NCBI GenBank assembly: GCA_009840225.1
Contig: VXOE01000330.1
Coordinates: forward strand, 1 to 33,912
Direction: 5' to 3'
Length of the DNA: 33,912 nucleotides
Source: Caldilineaceae bacterium SB0662_bin_25
GTDB taxonomy: Bacteria; Chloroflexota; Anaerolineae; Caldilineales; Caldilineaceae
Part shown: in pieces, positions 1 to 8,214 of the stretch
Numbering within the stretch: the stretch's first letter is position 1
Layout of the letters: every line of letters begins with the position of its first letter
Position numbers and translations under genes: made by a program
Notes under the pieces: generated by a model
Seen by the model: only the letters and a program-made list of their open reading frames with translations
The model's database searches: none
Told to the model about the DNA's origin: nothing

Positions 1-122
1 CGTTACTCTATGTCATTCCAACCCCACTGCATCCAACTTAAATGCGGTTGTAGTATTAGACCTCAACCAAGAAATGTGAAAGTTCGCCCCCCTTTGGGGT
101 GCACCCGTTGGATTGGCATTGT
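1..122. other. non-coding upstream stretch
   Basis: I see no credible gene here. It carries a short inverted repeat, CCCC (89-92) with GGGG (96-99), which runs into the perfect palindrome GGGTGCACCC (97-106). No run of T follows, so it is not a convincing intrinsic terminator. It could be the end of an upstream transcription unit or a protein-binding site just ahead of the cox promoter. Confidence 0.4.
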
Positions 123-151
123 TTGCCCTTATGCAGACGGTAGGCTATAAT
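123..151 (+). promoter_or_regulatory. sigma70-like promoter of the cox operon
   Basis: A -35-like TTGCCC at 123-128 is followed, after exactly 17 bases, by a perfect -10 TATAAT at 146-151. Transcription would start near 158, leaving a leader of about 200 nt before coxG. The leader has no clear gene. It contains an inverted repeat TTCAC (312-316) with GTGAA (321-325) that could be an operator. The promoter is inferred from consensus match and spacing only. Confidence 0.6.
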
Positions 152-354
152 CTCGCGCATCATTTCCTGTACGGAATTTCCTAGTCCTCAATGCCGTGCG
201 GGGACGCGACTTGCGGACCCATCGGCATCGGTTCAGCGCCGACTTTTGCCACAGTTTGACGGACGGGTTTCTCATTCCACTCGCATTTCAGACCCTCTAA
301 CAATGCAATTGTTCACTTACGTGAAATCGATAGCAAGAAAGAGCACTGACTAAC

Positions 355-1095
355 ATGGTCAAATTGGCGGGCACACACAATTTTGACGCTCCCAAGAGCG
401 AAGTGTGGGAAGCGTTGCTTGATCCAGATGTTCTTTCGCGGATCCTGCCTGGCTGCAAACGGTTGGACAAGACCGCGGACAATGAATTCAGCGGCGAAAT
501 CAGCATTCGCGTGGGGCCGGTGCAAGGCAGTTTCAACGGCAAGGTCACGTTGGATGAGATCGATCCTCCCAATGGGTACCGGATGGAGATTGCGGGCCAG
601 GGACGGCCTGGTTATGTCAAAGGCGTAGGCACATTGCGTCTCGAAGGCGACGGTCCGACAACGCTTCACTATGACGGCGACGCACAGTTGAGCGGGCGCA
701 TAGCCAGTGTAGGTCAGCGACTGGTCGACAGCACGGCGCGTTCGCTGACCCGCCAGGGACTGCAGTCGCTCGAGAGTATCATCGCAGCACGACTTCAGCC
801 AGCGGAGCCCGAAGCGACAGCTCCTTCGAACGGCACGGAGGCGGCCTCGGAGTCGAGTGCCACCGCCGGCGCGCCCGGCCCGGCACCCCCGGCAAGTTCC
901 GCCGGTGCAGCTGCACAACCAGAAGTGGCAACGCCCTCGACAATGGAAGTGGGTATCAATGTGGCCAGAGACGTAGCTGCAGACCTTGCCAAGGAGATTC
1001 AGCACAATGGCAACGCGCGCAAGGTTCTCTACATTCTGGCCGGTTTCGCCGCCTTAGTATGGATGTGGCGGCAACTATTCGGTAAAGCCAAATAG
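355..1095 (+). CDS. coxG: CoxG-like SRPBCC protein with C-terminal membrane anchor
   Basis: This 246-residue protein opens with an SRPBCC/CoxG domain (about residues 1-150), recognisable from the N-terminal pattern with 'FDAPKSEVWEALLDPD' and 'ILPGC'. An Ala/Pro/Glu-rich linker of about 50 residues follows, then one hydrophobic helix (about 223-240) ending in positive residues. Family knowledge: CoxG ties molybdenum CO dehydrogenases to the membrane, and in mycobacteria it binds menaquinone to pass electrons onward. The layout here, a soluble lipid-binding fold on a flexible tether with a C-terminal anchor, fits that role. It is first in the operon, 39 bp before coxS. The ATG has only a weak purine-rich ribosome site (AAGAAAGAG). 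Confidence 0.88.
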   Translation: MVKLAGTHNFDAPKSEVWEALLDPDVLSRILPGCKRLDKTADNEFSGEISIRVGPVQGSFNGKVTLDEIDPPNGYRMEIAGQGRPGYVKGVGTLRLEGDGPTTLHYDGDAQLSGRIASVGQRLVDSTARSLTRQGLQSLESIIAARLQPAEPEATAPSNGTEAASESSATAGAPGPAPPASSAGAAAQPEVATPSTMEVGINVARDVAADLAKEIQHNGNARKVLYILAGFAALVWMWRQLFGKAK

Positions 1096-1134
1096 ATCGG
1101 ATTTCTTCAGAGCTCTAAAAGAGGAGGAAGCTCT

Positions 1135-1602
1135 ATGGGTATATCCATCGAACTGGAGGTCAATGGCGCAAGCGTCAGTAAGGAGGTTGAGCCAAGGCTG
1201 CTTCTTGCGCATCTCCTGCGCGAGGAACTGGGCCTGACGGGCACGAAGATCGGCTGTGACACGAGCCAGTGCGGCTCTTGCACGATCCTGCTCGACGGGC
1301 AGGCGGTCAAATCATGCACCGTACTGGCGGTCCAGGCAGACGGCAGCGAGATCACCACGATCGAGGGTTTGGCCAACGGGGAATATCATCCAGTGCAGCA
1401 GGCCTTCTGGGACAACCACGGGCTGCAGTGCGGTTTCTGCACACCGGGCATGATTATTTCCTGCGTCGACCTGCTGAGCACGAACCCACAGCCGAGCGAA
1501 GACGAGATTCGCCACGGGCTGGAGGGGAATCTGTGCCGCTGTACCGGTTATCACAATATCGTGCGTGCGGTGCAGGATGCCGCCGAGACGATGAACGGCT
1601 AA
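1135..1602 (+). CDS. coxS: CoxS-type [2Fe-2S] small subunit of molybdenum hydroxylase
   Basis: This is the iron-sulfur electron-transfer subunit, 155 residues, the normal length for the family. The N-terminal plant-type ferredoxin cluster uses C41, C46, C49 and C61. The C-terminal alpha-helical cluster uses C99, C102, C134 and C136, in the motifs CGFCTPG and CRCTGY. Electrons would pass from the Mo site of CoxL through both clusters to the FAD of CoxM. The start has a strong GAGGAGG site seven bases upstream. That site lies in the loop of a possible small hairpin (AGAGCT 1109-1114 with AGCTCT 1129-1134), which might tune translation. The SD of the next gene, coxL, overlaps this stop codon, indicating coupled expression. 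Confidence 0.96.
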   Translation: MGISIELEVNGASVSKEVEPRLLLAHLLREELGLTGTKIGCDTSQCGSCTILLDGQAVKSCTVLAVQADGSEITTIEGLANGEYHPVQQAFWDNHGLQCGFCTPGMIISCVDLLSTNPQPSEDEIRHGLEGNLCRCTGYHNIVRAVQDAAETMNG

Positions 1603-1617
1603 AGGAGGAACTGGAAT

Positions 1618-3975
1618 ATGGCAGGTGAAAGCAACGGTGCGGGTGTATTCGGTTCATCCATCCGCCGACGAGAGGACCCTGAGCTGATTACCGGACGGGC
1701 AAAGTACACGGACGATCTGCAGCTGCCTAACACGGCCCATTGCACGATTTTGCGCAGCGACTATGCCCACGCAAAGATTAACAGCATCGACGCCAGCGAA
1801 GCCGAGGCATTGGACGGCGTAATTGCCGTCTACACGGCCTCGGATATTGCAGAAAGCGGTGTCCCGGGCGGCATCCCTGTCGGCTGGCTGCTTCCGGACA
1901 TGGTAATCCCCGAACATTTTATGCTGGCAAAGGACACAACGCGCTATGTCGGTGACGGCGTGGCAATCGTGGTCGCCGAGGACCAGTACACGGCGCATGA
2001 CGCGCTCGATCTGATTTACGTGGACTACGATCCGCGCGATGGGGTAGCCGACCCAAAGAAGGCGACGGAAGAAGGGGCGCCGCTCGTACATGATGAGGCG
2101 CAGAACAATATTGCCTTTGACTGGGAGATTGGCGACAAGGAGAGTGCCGACACCGCATTTGCCAATGCTGCGCACGTCGCCAGCCTGGACATCGTCAACA
2201 ACCGCCTGATTCCGAATGCGATGGAGCCGCGTGCCGCGCTGGCAGACTACAACAACATCACGGGCGAGTTGACTCTCTACATGACGACCCAGAATCCTCA
2301 TATCCACCGCTTGCTGATGAGTCTGGCCTCGCTGGGCTTGCCGGAGCACAAAATCCGGGTAATTGCGCCGGAGGTTGGGGGTGGTTTCGGCAGCAAGATT
2401 CATCACTACGCAGATGAGGCGATTGCGGCATGGGCGTCGATGCAGTTGGGGCGGCCGGTCAAATGGACGGCAACGCGCACCGAGACCTACCTGACCGATG
2501 CGCACGGCCGCGACCACGTGACGCACGCCGAGATGGCAATTGACGCGAACGGAAAGTTCACCGGCCTGCGGGTCGACACCTACGCGGCGATGGGCGCGTA
2601 TCTGTCCACTTTTGCGCCGGCTGTACCGACTTATCTGTACGGTACTCTGATGTCGGGCGAATATGATCTGCCGGCAATTCACTGCCACGTTTACGGTGTG
2701 TTCACGCATACTGTCCCCGTCGACGCATACCGCGGCGCGGGCCGGCCTGAGGCCACTTTCGTTGTAGAGCGATTGGTGGACGAAGCGGCGCGTGTCACCG
2801 GCCTTGATCCGGCCGAGATTCGCCGACGCAATTTCGTTGCCCCGGACAACTTCCCATTCCAGACGCAGGTTGCGCTTGCGTATGACAGCGGCAACTATGA
2901 AGGCGCGCTGGACAAGGCGCTGGAGGCGATTGGATACGACGACTTCCGCAAGGAGCAGGCTGCTCTGAGAGAACAGGGCAGATACGTGGGCATCGGCCTT
3001 TCAACCTACATCGAGGCTTGCGGCCTTGCGCCGTCGGCTGTTGTCGGATCGCTGGGCGCCCAGGCAGGCCAGTGGGAGAGCGCGGTCGTGCGCGTGCACG
3101 CCACCGGCAAGGTCACTGTGTACAGCGGCTGCTCGGGCCACGGTCAGGGTCATGAGACCACCTATGCGCAGATTGTTGCCAGCGCATTGGGGGTACCCTA
3201 CGAAGATATCGACGTCATCGAGGGCGACTCCGGCGTCATGCCTCACGGTTGGGGCACGTACGGCAGCCGCAGCGCGGCGACTGGCGGCAGCGCCATAGCT
3301 TCTGCGGCCGAGAAGGTCGTTGACAAGGCGCGGACGATTGCGGCCCACCTGCTGGAGGCCGCCGAGGAGGACCTGGAGTTTGAAGATGGGAACTTCTTCG
3401 TCAAGGGCTCCCCGGACCAGGCGCAGTCGTTACCCGACGTAGCGTTGCAGGCGTACCTCGCACACAACCTGCCGAAGGGTATCGAGCCGGCGCTGGAGGC
3501 GACCAGCTTCTACGATCCTGAGAACTTCGTTTTCCCGTTCGGCACGCACATCGCGGTCGTCGAGGTTTGCGCCAACACGGGTCAGGTTGATCTGCAGCGC
3601 TATCTGGCGGTTGACGACGTGGGCAACGTCATCAATCCAATGATTGTGGATGGACAGGTACACGGAGGCATTGCGCAGGGTGTGGGGCAGTCACTCTATG
3701 AGACGGCCGTATACGACGAAGGCGCCAACCTGCTGAGCGGTACGATGCTCGACTATGCGGTACCCAAGGCCCACTTCCTGCCCTCTTTCGAAACCGACCG
3801 TACGGTGACCCCTTGCCCGCATAACCCGCTTGGCGTCAAGGGTGTTGGAGAGGCGGGCACAATCGCGTCGCCGGCAGCGGTAGTGAACGCGGTGGTCGAT
3901 GCGCTGTCGCCCTTCGGCGTGAACCACATCGACATGCCGGTGACATCGGAGAAGGTCTGGAACGCAATGAACTAG
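1618..3975 (+). CDS. coxL: form II CoxL-type molybdopterin-binding large subunit
   Basis: This is the 785-residue catalytic subunit of the xanthine dehydrogenase/CO dehydrogenase family. The N-terminal domain begins with the usual 'SIRRREDPELITGRAKYTDD' pattern. The molybdopterin motif VGGGFGSK is at 253-260 and the GVGEAG motif, with the family's catalytic glutamate as E745, is near the C-terminus. The active-site loop reads AYRGAGR (370-376). Established knowledge: form I CO dehydrogenases carry AYxCSFR with the Cu-binding cysteine, while AYRGAGR marks form II proteins, whose physiological substrate is often unknown. CO oxidation should therefore not be assumed; an aldehyde, purine or other heterocycle is possible. 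An AAAGGAGG site nine bases upstream overlaps the coxS stop. The gene order S-L-M also fits form II rather than the M-S-L order of form I. Confidence 0.95.
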   Translation: MAGESNGAGVFGSSIRRREDPELITGRAKYTDDLQLPNTAHCTILRSDYAHAKINSIDASEAEALDGVIAVYTASDIAESGVPGGIPVGWLLPDMVIPEHFMLAKDTTRYVGDGVAIVVAEDQYTAHDALDLIYVDYDPRDGVADPKKATEEGAPLVHDEAQNNIAFDWEIGDKESADTAFANAAHVASLDIVNNRLIPNAMEPRAALADYNNITGELTLYMTTQNPHIHRLLMSLASLGLPEHKIRVIAPEVGGGFGSKIHHYADEAIAAWASMQLGRPVKWTATRTETYLTDAHGRDHVTHAEMAIDANGKFTGLRVDTYAAMGAYLSTFAPAVPTYLYGTLMSGEYDLPAIHCHVYGVFTHTVPVDAYRGAGRPEATFVVERLVDEAARVTGLDPAEIRRRNFVAPDNFPFQTQVALAYDSGNYEGALDKALEAIGYDDFRKEQAALREQGRYVGIGLSTYIEACGLAPSAVVGSLGAQAGQWESAVVRVHATGKVTVYSGCSGHGQGHETTYAQIVASALGVPYEDIDVIEGDSGVMPHGWGTYGSRSAATGGSAIASAAEKVVDKARTIAAHLLEAAEEDLEFEDGNFFVKGSPDQAQSLPDVALQAYLAHNLPKGIEPALEATSFYDPENFVFPFGTHIAVVEVCANTGQVDLQRYLAVDDVGNVINPMIVDGQVHGGIAQGVGQSLYETAVYDEGANLLSGTMLDYAVPKAHFLPSFETDRTVTPCPHNPLGVKGVGEAGTIASPAAVVNAVVDALSPFGVNHIDMPVTSEKVWNAMN

Positions 3976-4061
3976 CTTCTGTTTCTTCGTCGTCGGTTAC
4001 TGCGTAACACAGCGATTGGCTGAGAACGAAAAACTTGAAGCGCACAACGGGAGTAAAACGA

Positions 4062-4919
4062 ATGTACCCATCCAAATTCGATTACCATCGCCCGTCATCC
4101 GTTCAGGAGGCGGTTCAGATCCTTTCCGACAATCCGGACGCCAAAGTCCTGGCGGGCGGTCACAGTTTGATTCCTGTGATGAAGCTCAGGCTGGCGGCGC
4201 CGGCTGCGCTGGTCGATATCGGGCGCATCGATGCGTTGCAGGGCATCAGCCGGTCCAACGGCAGTCTGCGTATCGGCGCATGTGTCACCTACAATGAGAT
4301 TGCCAATTCGGCCGATGTGCAAGCGGCGGCGCCGTTGCTGGCGGAAGCGGCGGGGCAGATCGGCGACCGCCAGGTACGGTACCGCGGGACGATTGGCGGC
4401 AACCTCTCTCATGCCGACCCGGCTTCGGATCTTCCGGCGGCGGCGCTGGCGCTGGGCGCGACTCTGCATGTGACGGGAACCGGCGGCAGCCGTTCGGTCA
4501 GTGCGTCCGATTTCTTTGTCGATCTGATGATGACCGCATTGCAACCGGATGAGATCCTCACCGAGGTCGAGATTCCTGCTACGGCAGCAGGAACCGGTTC
4601 GGCATATGTGAAGTTCGAGCATCCAGCGTCCGGCTATGCGCTGTGCGGCGCGGCGGCCCTGGTTTCGCGAGGGGACGGGGGCAGTTGTACAGGGGCCAGC
4701 CTCTGCTTCAACGGCGTTTCGTCCACTGCAGTTTCGGCGAGCGGGGTCGCGTCAGGCCTGGTCGGTTCGGATCTCAGTGACGATGCAATTGTGAGCGCTG
4801 TCAGCGGTCTGTCGATTCCCGATGCTACAGGTGATATGTTCGCCTCGGCCGGTTACCGCCAGGAGTTGGCCAAGTCAATTGGCATTCAAGCATTGCTCAC
4901 GGCCAGAGACAGAGCTTAA
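4062..4919 (+). CDS. coxM: CoxM-type FAD-binding medium subunit
   Basis: This is the flavin subunit of the molybdenum hydroxylase, about 285 residues. Both FAD-pyrophosphate motifs are present: AGGHSLIP near residue 31 and TIGGNLSHADP near residue 110. The C-terminal CO_deh_flav_C-type region follows. I chose ATG 4062 because GGGAG (4049-4053) lies eight bases upstream and the protein then begins 'MYPSKFDYHRP', as family members do. The frame also has a TTG at 4035 but it lacks a good ribosome site. It lies 86 bp after coxL and completes the S-L-M set. It should accept electrons from the two CoxS clusters and hand them to the quinone pool, probably through CoxG. Confidence 0.93.
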   Translation: MYPSKFDYHRPSSVQEAVQILSDNPDAKVLAGGHSLIPVMKLRLAAPAALVDIGRIDALQGISRSNGSLRIGACVTYNEIANSADVQAAAPLLAEAAGQIGDRQVRYRGTIGGNLSHADPASDLPAAALALGATLHVTGTGGSRSVSASDFFVDLMMTALQPDEILTEVEIPATAAGTGSAYVKFEHPASGYALCGAAALVSRGDGGSCTGASLCFNGVSSTAVSASGVASGLVGSDLSDDAIVSAVSGLSIPDATGDMFASAGYRQELAKSIGIQALLTARDRA

Positions 4920-4940
4920 GGACGAGTAGTGAGAAACGGG

Positions 4941-4998
4941 GAGTGAGGACTGAAAGCCTTGGAGCGGGAACTGAAGGTAATTCTCGCTCCCCTCACTC
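4941..4998. repeat. two-part inverted repeat after coxM
   Basis: GAGTGAGG (4941-4948) pairs with CCTCACTC (4991-4998), and inside it GGAGCG (4961-4966) pairs with CGCTCC (4985-4990). The arms are directly adjacent on the right side and 12 bases apart on the left. It overlaps the nominal first codons of the next gene, which casts doubt on that gene's start. It may act in mRNA processing between the CO-dehydrogenase-like subunits and the maturation genes. Confidence 0.4.
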
Positions 4999-5554
4999 TT
5001 CTTCGCAACCTCTTCGTCTGGTCGTAATCGGTGTCAGCGGCTCCGGAAAGACGACGCTGGCGCGGCAGTTAGCGCAGAATCTATCCCTGTCTCACGTAGA
5101 GCTTGACGCGCTTTACTGGGAAGAGAAGTGGCAGCCGGCCTCAAGGCCGGTTTTCCGCGGGCGGGTGCAAGCTGCGACGGCGGAAGAGGCCTGGGTCGTT
5201 GACGGGAACTATAGCCAGAGCCGGGACATCGTCTGGAGCCGTGCCACGGATCTTGTCTGGTTGGACTACGGCTTGATCCCGGTGATGTGCCGGGTAATCT
5301 GGCGGACGGCTCGGCGGTTTTTTTCACAACAGGAGTTGTGGAACGGCAATCGCGAATCTCTCCGCAATATTTTTGGCCGAAACAGTATCGTATGGTACGC
5401 GTTTACAAGCCATCGCCGCCATCGCAAGAAATATCTTACACTTCTGGACGGCGAAGAGTTCAAACACATGAACGTGCACCGGTTCAACAGGCCGCAGGAA
5501 GCCTCACGCTGGCTGCAGTCATTACTTCAACCCAATACAGCGGCGCCCCAATGA
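4943..5554 (+). CDS. P-loop kinase-like protein (topology-modulation/adenylate-kinase-like)
   Basis: The protein has a clear Walker A, GVSGSGKTTLA, then 'LSHVELDALYWEEKWQP' and 'WVVDGNYS', a pattern typical of the small P-loop family annotated as DNA topology modulation protein FlaR or adenylate-kinase-like. The biochemical role is not established. It sits between coxM and coxD, and its TGA overlaps the coxD ATG by four bases, so the two are translationally coupled. This suggests a link to maturation of the molybdenum enzyme, but that is inference from position only. The only in-frame NTG start before the P-loop, apart from a CTG, is GTG 4943. It has no well-spaced ribosome site and lies within an inverted repeat, so the first 20-25 residues are doubtful. 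Confidence 0.75.
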   Translation: MRTESLGAGTEGNSRSPHSSSQPLRLVVIGVSGSGKTTLARQLAQNLSLSHVELDALYWEEKWQPASRPVFRGRVQAATAEEAWVVDGNYSQSRDIVWSRATDLVWLDYGLIPVMCRVIWRTARRFFSQQELWNGNRESLRNIFGRNSIVWYAFTSHRRHRKKYLTLLDGEEFKHMNVHRFNRPQEASRWLQSLLQPNTAAPQ

Positions 5555-6534
5555 CCACTCCGAATCAGTTGCCCTCCGTTCAATCCGTAGCCGAAGCCCT
5601 GCGAACGAAAGCGTATATTGCGGACCACAGCCTGGCGACGGCTATCTTCCTTGCACTCAAATTGAAGCGCCCCCTGTTCCTTGAGGGGGAGGCCGGCGTC
5701 GGCAAGACGGAAGTGGCGAAGATTTTGTCGCAGATGCTCGACACGCGGCTTATCCGGCTCCAGTGTTACGAGGGGCTGGATGTGAGCACGGCGGTGTATG
5801 AATGGAACTACGCGCGCCAGATGCTTCAGATCCGGCTGTTGGAAGCGACTGAACAGGGCTCCAATGCACCGGAGCATGCCGATGAAGCGGCCGGCAGGGA
5901 GTTGCGAGAGGCGGTGATCCAGGACCTGTTCAGCGACACGTTTCTGCTGCGGCGCCCGCTTCTACAGGCGATAGACAGCCGCGGTCAACACAACGGGAAG
6001 GCGCCGATTCTGCTGATCGATGAACTGGACCGAGCCGACGAGGAGTTCGAAGCCTTTTTGCTGGAGGTCTTGAGCGACTTTCAGATTACCATACCTGAAA
6101 TTGGCACGATCCAGGCGCCGACGCCGCCGGTGGTGGTCATTACATCCAATCGCACGCGCGAGATTCACGACGCGTTGAAACGCCGCTGCCTCTACCACTG
6201 GATCGACTACCCCAGCTTCGAAAAGGAGTATGCGATCCTGCACGCAAAGGCTCCGCACGCTTCTGAGAAGCTGTCGCGGGAGGTCGTGGGCTTTGTGCAG
6301 GAGCTGAGGCGAGGGGAACTGTACAAATTCCCGGGTGTTGCTGAGACGCTGGACTGGATGAATGCTCTCACCGCGCTCGATCAGGAGGAACTCACCGAGA
6401 ACGTGGTGGACGAAACGCTGGGCGTGCTTCTCAAGTACCGGGATGACATCGAAAAGGTGCAGGGACAGACCGTGCGCGAAATCGTACAGGTGTTACGGAG
6501 CCAGGATTCTGCACTGGCATCGCGCGATGAGTGA
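5551..6534 (+). CDS. coxD: CoxD-like MoxR-family AAA+ ATPase
   Basis: This 327-residue MoxR-type AAA+ ATPase has Walker A GEAGVGKTE (46-54), Walker B ILLIDELDRAD (153-163), sensor 1 VVVITSN (194-200) and a following basic RTREIHDALKRR segment that would supply arginine-finger or sensor contacts. In carboxydotrophs CoxD is a membrane-associated chaperone needed to build the Mo-site cluster, and it acts with CoxE. The frame stays open for 88 codons upstream of the ATG at 5551, but that part lies in another frame of the kinase gene. The ATGA overlap with the kinase stop and the family-like N-terminus support 5551. The 3' end overlaps coxE by eight bases, consistent with a stoichiometric pair. 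Confidence 0.93.
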   Translation: MTTPNQLPSVQSVAEALRTKAYIADHSLATAIFLALKLKRPLFLEGEAGVGKTEVAKILSQMLDTRLIRLQCYEGLDVSTAVYEWNYARQMLQIRLLEATEQGSNAPEHADEAAGRELREAVIQDLFSDTFLLRRPLLQAIDSRGQHNGKAPILLIDELDRADEEFEAFLLEVLSDFQITIPEIGTIQAPTPPVVVITSNRTREIHDALKRRCLYHWIDYPSFEKEYAILHAKAPHASEKLSREVVGFVQELRRGELYKFPGVAETLDWMNALTALDQEELTENVVDETLGVLLKYRDDIEKVQGQTVREIVQVLRSQDSALASRDE

Positions 6535-7807
6535 AACCGATAGCGGCGCGGTGGCCGAAGAGACATTCACGAGTGTAGAGAGCAATGGAAGCGGCGAGAC
6601 AGGACTTCATCTCCCGCACTTCATACCTACCCCCTGCGGGCCTGATGAGGAGCCTCCTCCCTCACAAGGCAATTTTCTACAGAACATGCTTCTCTTTGCC
6701 CGTCTATTGCGCGGGCTGAGCATCCCGGTCACGCCGACACAGATTCTAGATTTGGTGGAAGCTCTGACGCAGATCAATCTGCGAGTCAAGGAGCAAGCAC
6801 GGGACGCGGCCAGAGCAATTCTGGTCAGCCGGCAGGAGCATCTGGAGCTGTTCGACGAGGCGTTTGACCTGTTCTGGCGGGCGAGAGAGAGACAGGAACT
6901 TGCTCGCATCAACCTCGGAGAACTGCTGCAACAGACGCCGCAGGGAGAAATTCAATACCGCCTGATCCGGGCCGACCGCGAGAAGAAAGACGAACACCAA
7001 CGGGTCGACCAAGAGCCCCTTGTCGAAAAAATCTACACGTACAGCAGCGTCGAGGCCCTGCGCAGCCGGGATTTCGCGACGATGACCGAGTTTGAGTTGC
7101 AGCAGGTGAAGCAGTTAATGCAGGAGTTGCAGTGGGCACCGGCAGAAAGACGCACCCGGCGCCGGGTCCCCGCAACGCACGGCGACCAGGTTGATCTGCG
7201 GCGGTCGCTGCGCCAGAATGTGCGCTACGGTGGAGAGCCGCTCGTCATCGCCCGACGCGAGCGCAAAACCCGGCGCCGCCCGATTGTGGCACTGGCCGAC
7301 ATCAGCGGCTCGATGGATCGCTACAGCCGCGTGCTGTTGCAGTTACTTTACTCGATCACGCACGCGCTGGACAGGGTAGAGGCGTTTGTTTTAAGCACAC
7401 GATTGACACGGATCACGCGCCATCTGAAGCGGCGAGACATCGATCTTGCTCTGGACCAGACCGCACACGCGGTGCATGACTGGGCCGGAGGCACGCGCAT
7501 TGGTGAAGCGATCCGAGCGTTCAATTTTGACTGGGCGCGGCGCGTCTGCGGGCAGGGCGCAATCGTTCTGGTAATCAGCGACGGCTGGGACCGGGGCGAT
7601 CCGGAGATGCTGGGACAGGAGATGGCCCGGCTGCAACGCAGCTGTCACCGGCTGATCTGGCTGAACCCTCTGCTGGGGTCGCCGAGCTACGAACCACTGA
7701 CGCGGGGGATCCAGGCGGCGTTGCCGCATACCGACGAGTTCCTGCCGGTACATAATCTGATCAGCCTGGAGCAGCTGGCGCAGGTGATGGCGGACGCACA
7801 GGCGTGA
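6527..7807 (+). CDS. coxE: CoxE-like VWA domain protein
   Basis: This protein of about 426 residues has a charged N-terminal half and a C-terminal von Willebrand A domain. The metal-ion-dependent adhesion site is intact: DISGSM (258-263), T323 in GGTRIGEA and D352 in ISDGWDRGD. CoxE proteins partner the MoxR ATPase CoxD in post-translational maturation of the Mo hydroxylase; such MoxR-VWA pairs act as metal-insertion or remodelling machines. The start at ATG 6527 overlaps coxD by eight bases. The upstream open frame is the coxD shadow. The N-terminal ~30 residues are rich in Ser, Glu and Gly and are probably disordered. Confidence 0.92.
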   Translation: MSETDSGAVAEETFTSVESNGSGETGLHLPHFIPTPCGPDEEPPPSQGNFLQNMLLFARLLRGLSIPVTPTQILDLVEALTQINLRVKEQARDAARAILVSRQEHLELFDEAFDLFWRARERQELARINLGELLQQTPQGEIQYRLIRADREKKDEHQRVDQEPLVEKIYTYSSVEALRSRDFATMTEFELQQVKQLMQELQWAPAERRTRRRVPATHGDQVDLRRSLRQNVRYGGEPLVIARRERKTRRRPIVALADISGSMDRYSRVLLQLLYSITHALDRVEAFVLSTRLTRITRHLKRRDIDLALDQTAHAVHDWAGGTRIGEAIRAFNFDWARRVCGQGAIVLVISDGWDRGDPEMLGQEMARLQRSCHRLIWLNPLLGSPSYEPLTRGIQAALPHTDEFLPVHNLISLEQLAQVMADAQA

Positions 7808-7883
7808 TGGAGTCTGCATTATACTCATAAAGGCATGTCGCGCCGGGCAACTTTTGTAAACACAGAGGGATGTAGCTCATATC

Positions 7884-8198
7884 ATGAAAGAGATCCTGGC
7901 CGATATTGACAGTTGGCAGCAGACAGGTAGACAGGTCGCCCTGGCAACAGTAGTGCAGGTGTACGGTTCGGCGCCGCGTCCGTTGGGCGCGAAGCTTGCG
8001 GTGTCCGAGGACGGCGCCATGGTGGGTTCCGTCAGCGGTGGTTGTGTTGAAAGCGCCACCGTTCAGGAGGCGCTGGAGGTATTGGAGACGGGCAGGCCGC
8101 GTCTTGTCTCCTTCGGCATCGCCGACGAAACGGCTTGGGAAGTGGGACTTGCCTGTGGCGGCACGATCGAAGTTTTTATAGAGCCCTTGAACTGGTAG
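7884..8198 (+). CDS. XdhC/CoxI N-terminal-domain protein (short)
   Basis: This 104-residue protein corresponds to the XdhC_CoxI N-terminal domain alone, with 'VYGSAPRPLGAKLAV' and the conserved VSGGCVE segment, ending shortly after CGGTIEVFIE. Established knowledge: XdhC/CoxF/CoxI proteins bind the molybdenum cofactor, help its sulfuration and deliver it to xanthine dehydrogenase-type enzymes. Here the Rossmann C-terminal half is in the next gene, so the two may form a two-subunit chaperone. The ribosome site is weak (GAGGGA, about 13 bases upstream). It lies 76 bp after coxE. A frameshifted single gene was considered (see findings). Confidence 0.88.
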   Translation: MKEILADIDSWQQTGRQVALATVVQVYGSAPRPLGAKLAVSEDGAMVGSVSGGCVESATVQEALEVLETGRPRLVSFGIADETAWEVGLACGGTIEVFIEPLNW

Positions 8199-8214
8199 CT
8201 TGGAGAAGGCGGTC

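Noticed and set aside
1654-2709. Long open frame on the - strand opposite coxL
   Set aside because: It is antisense to a clear coxL, is rich in Arg, His and Val as expected of a GC-driven shadow frame, and has no ribosome site or family motif.
1618-3975. Calling the enzyme a true (form I) CO dehydrogenase
   Set aside because: The active-site loop lacks the AYxCSFR cysteine and reads AYRGAGR.
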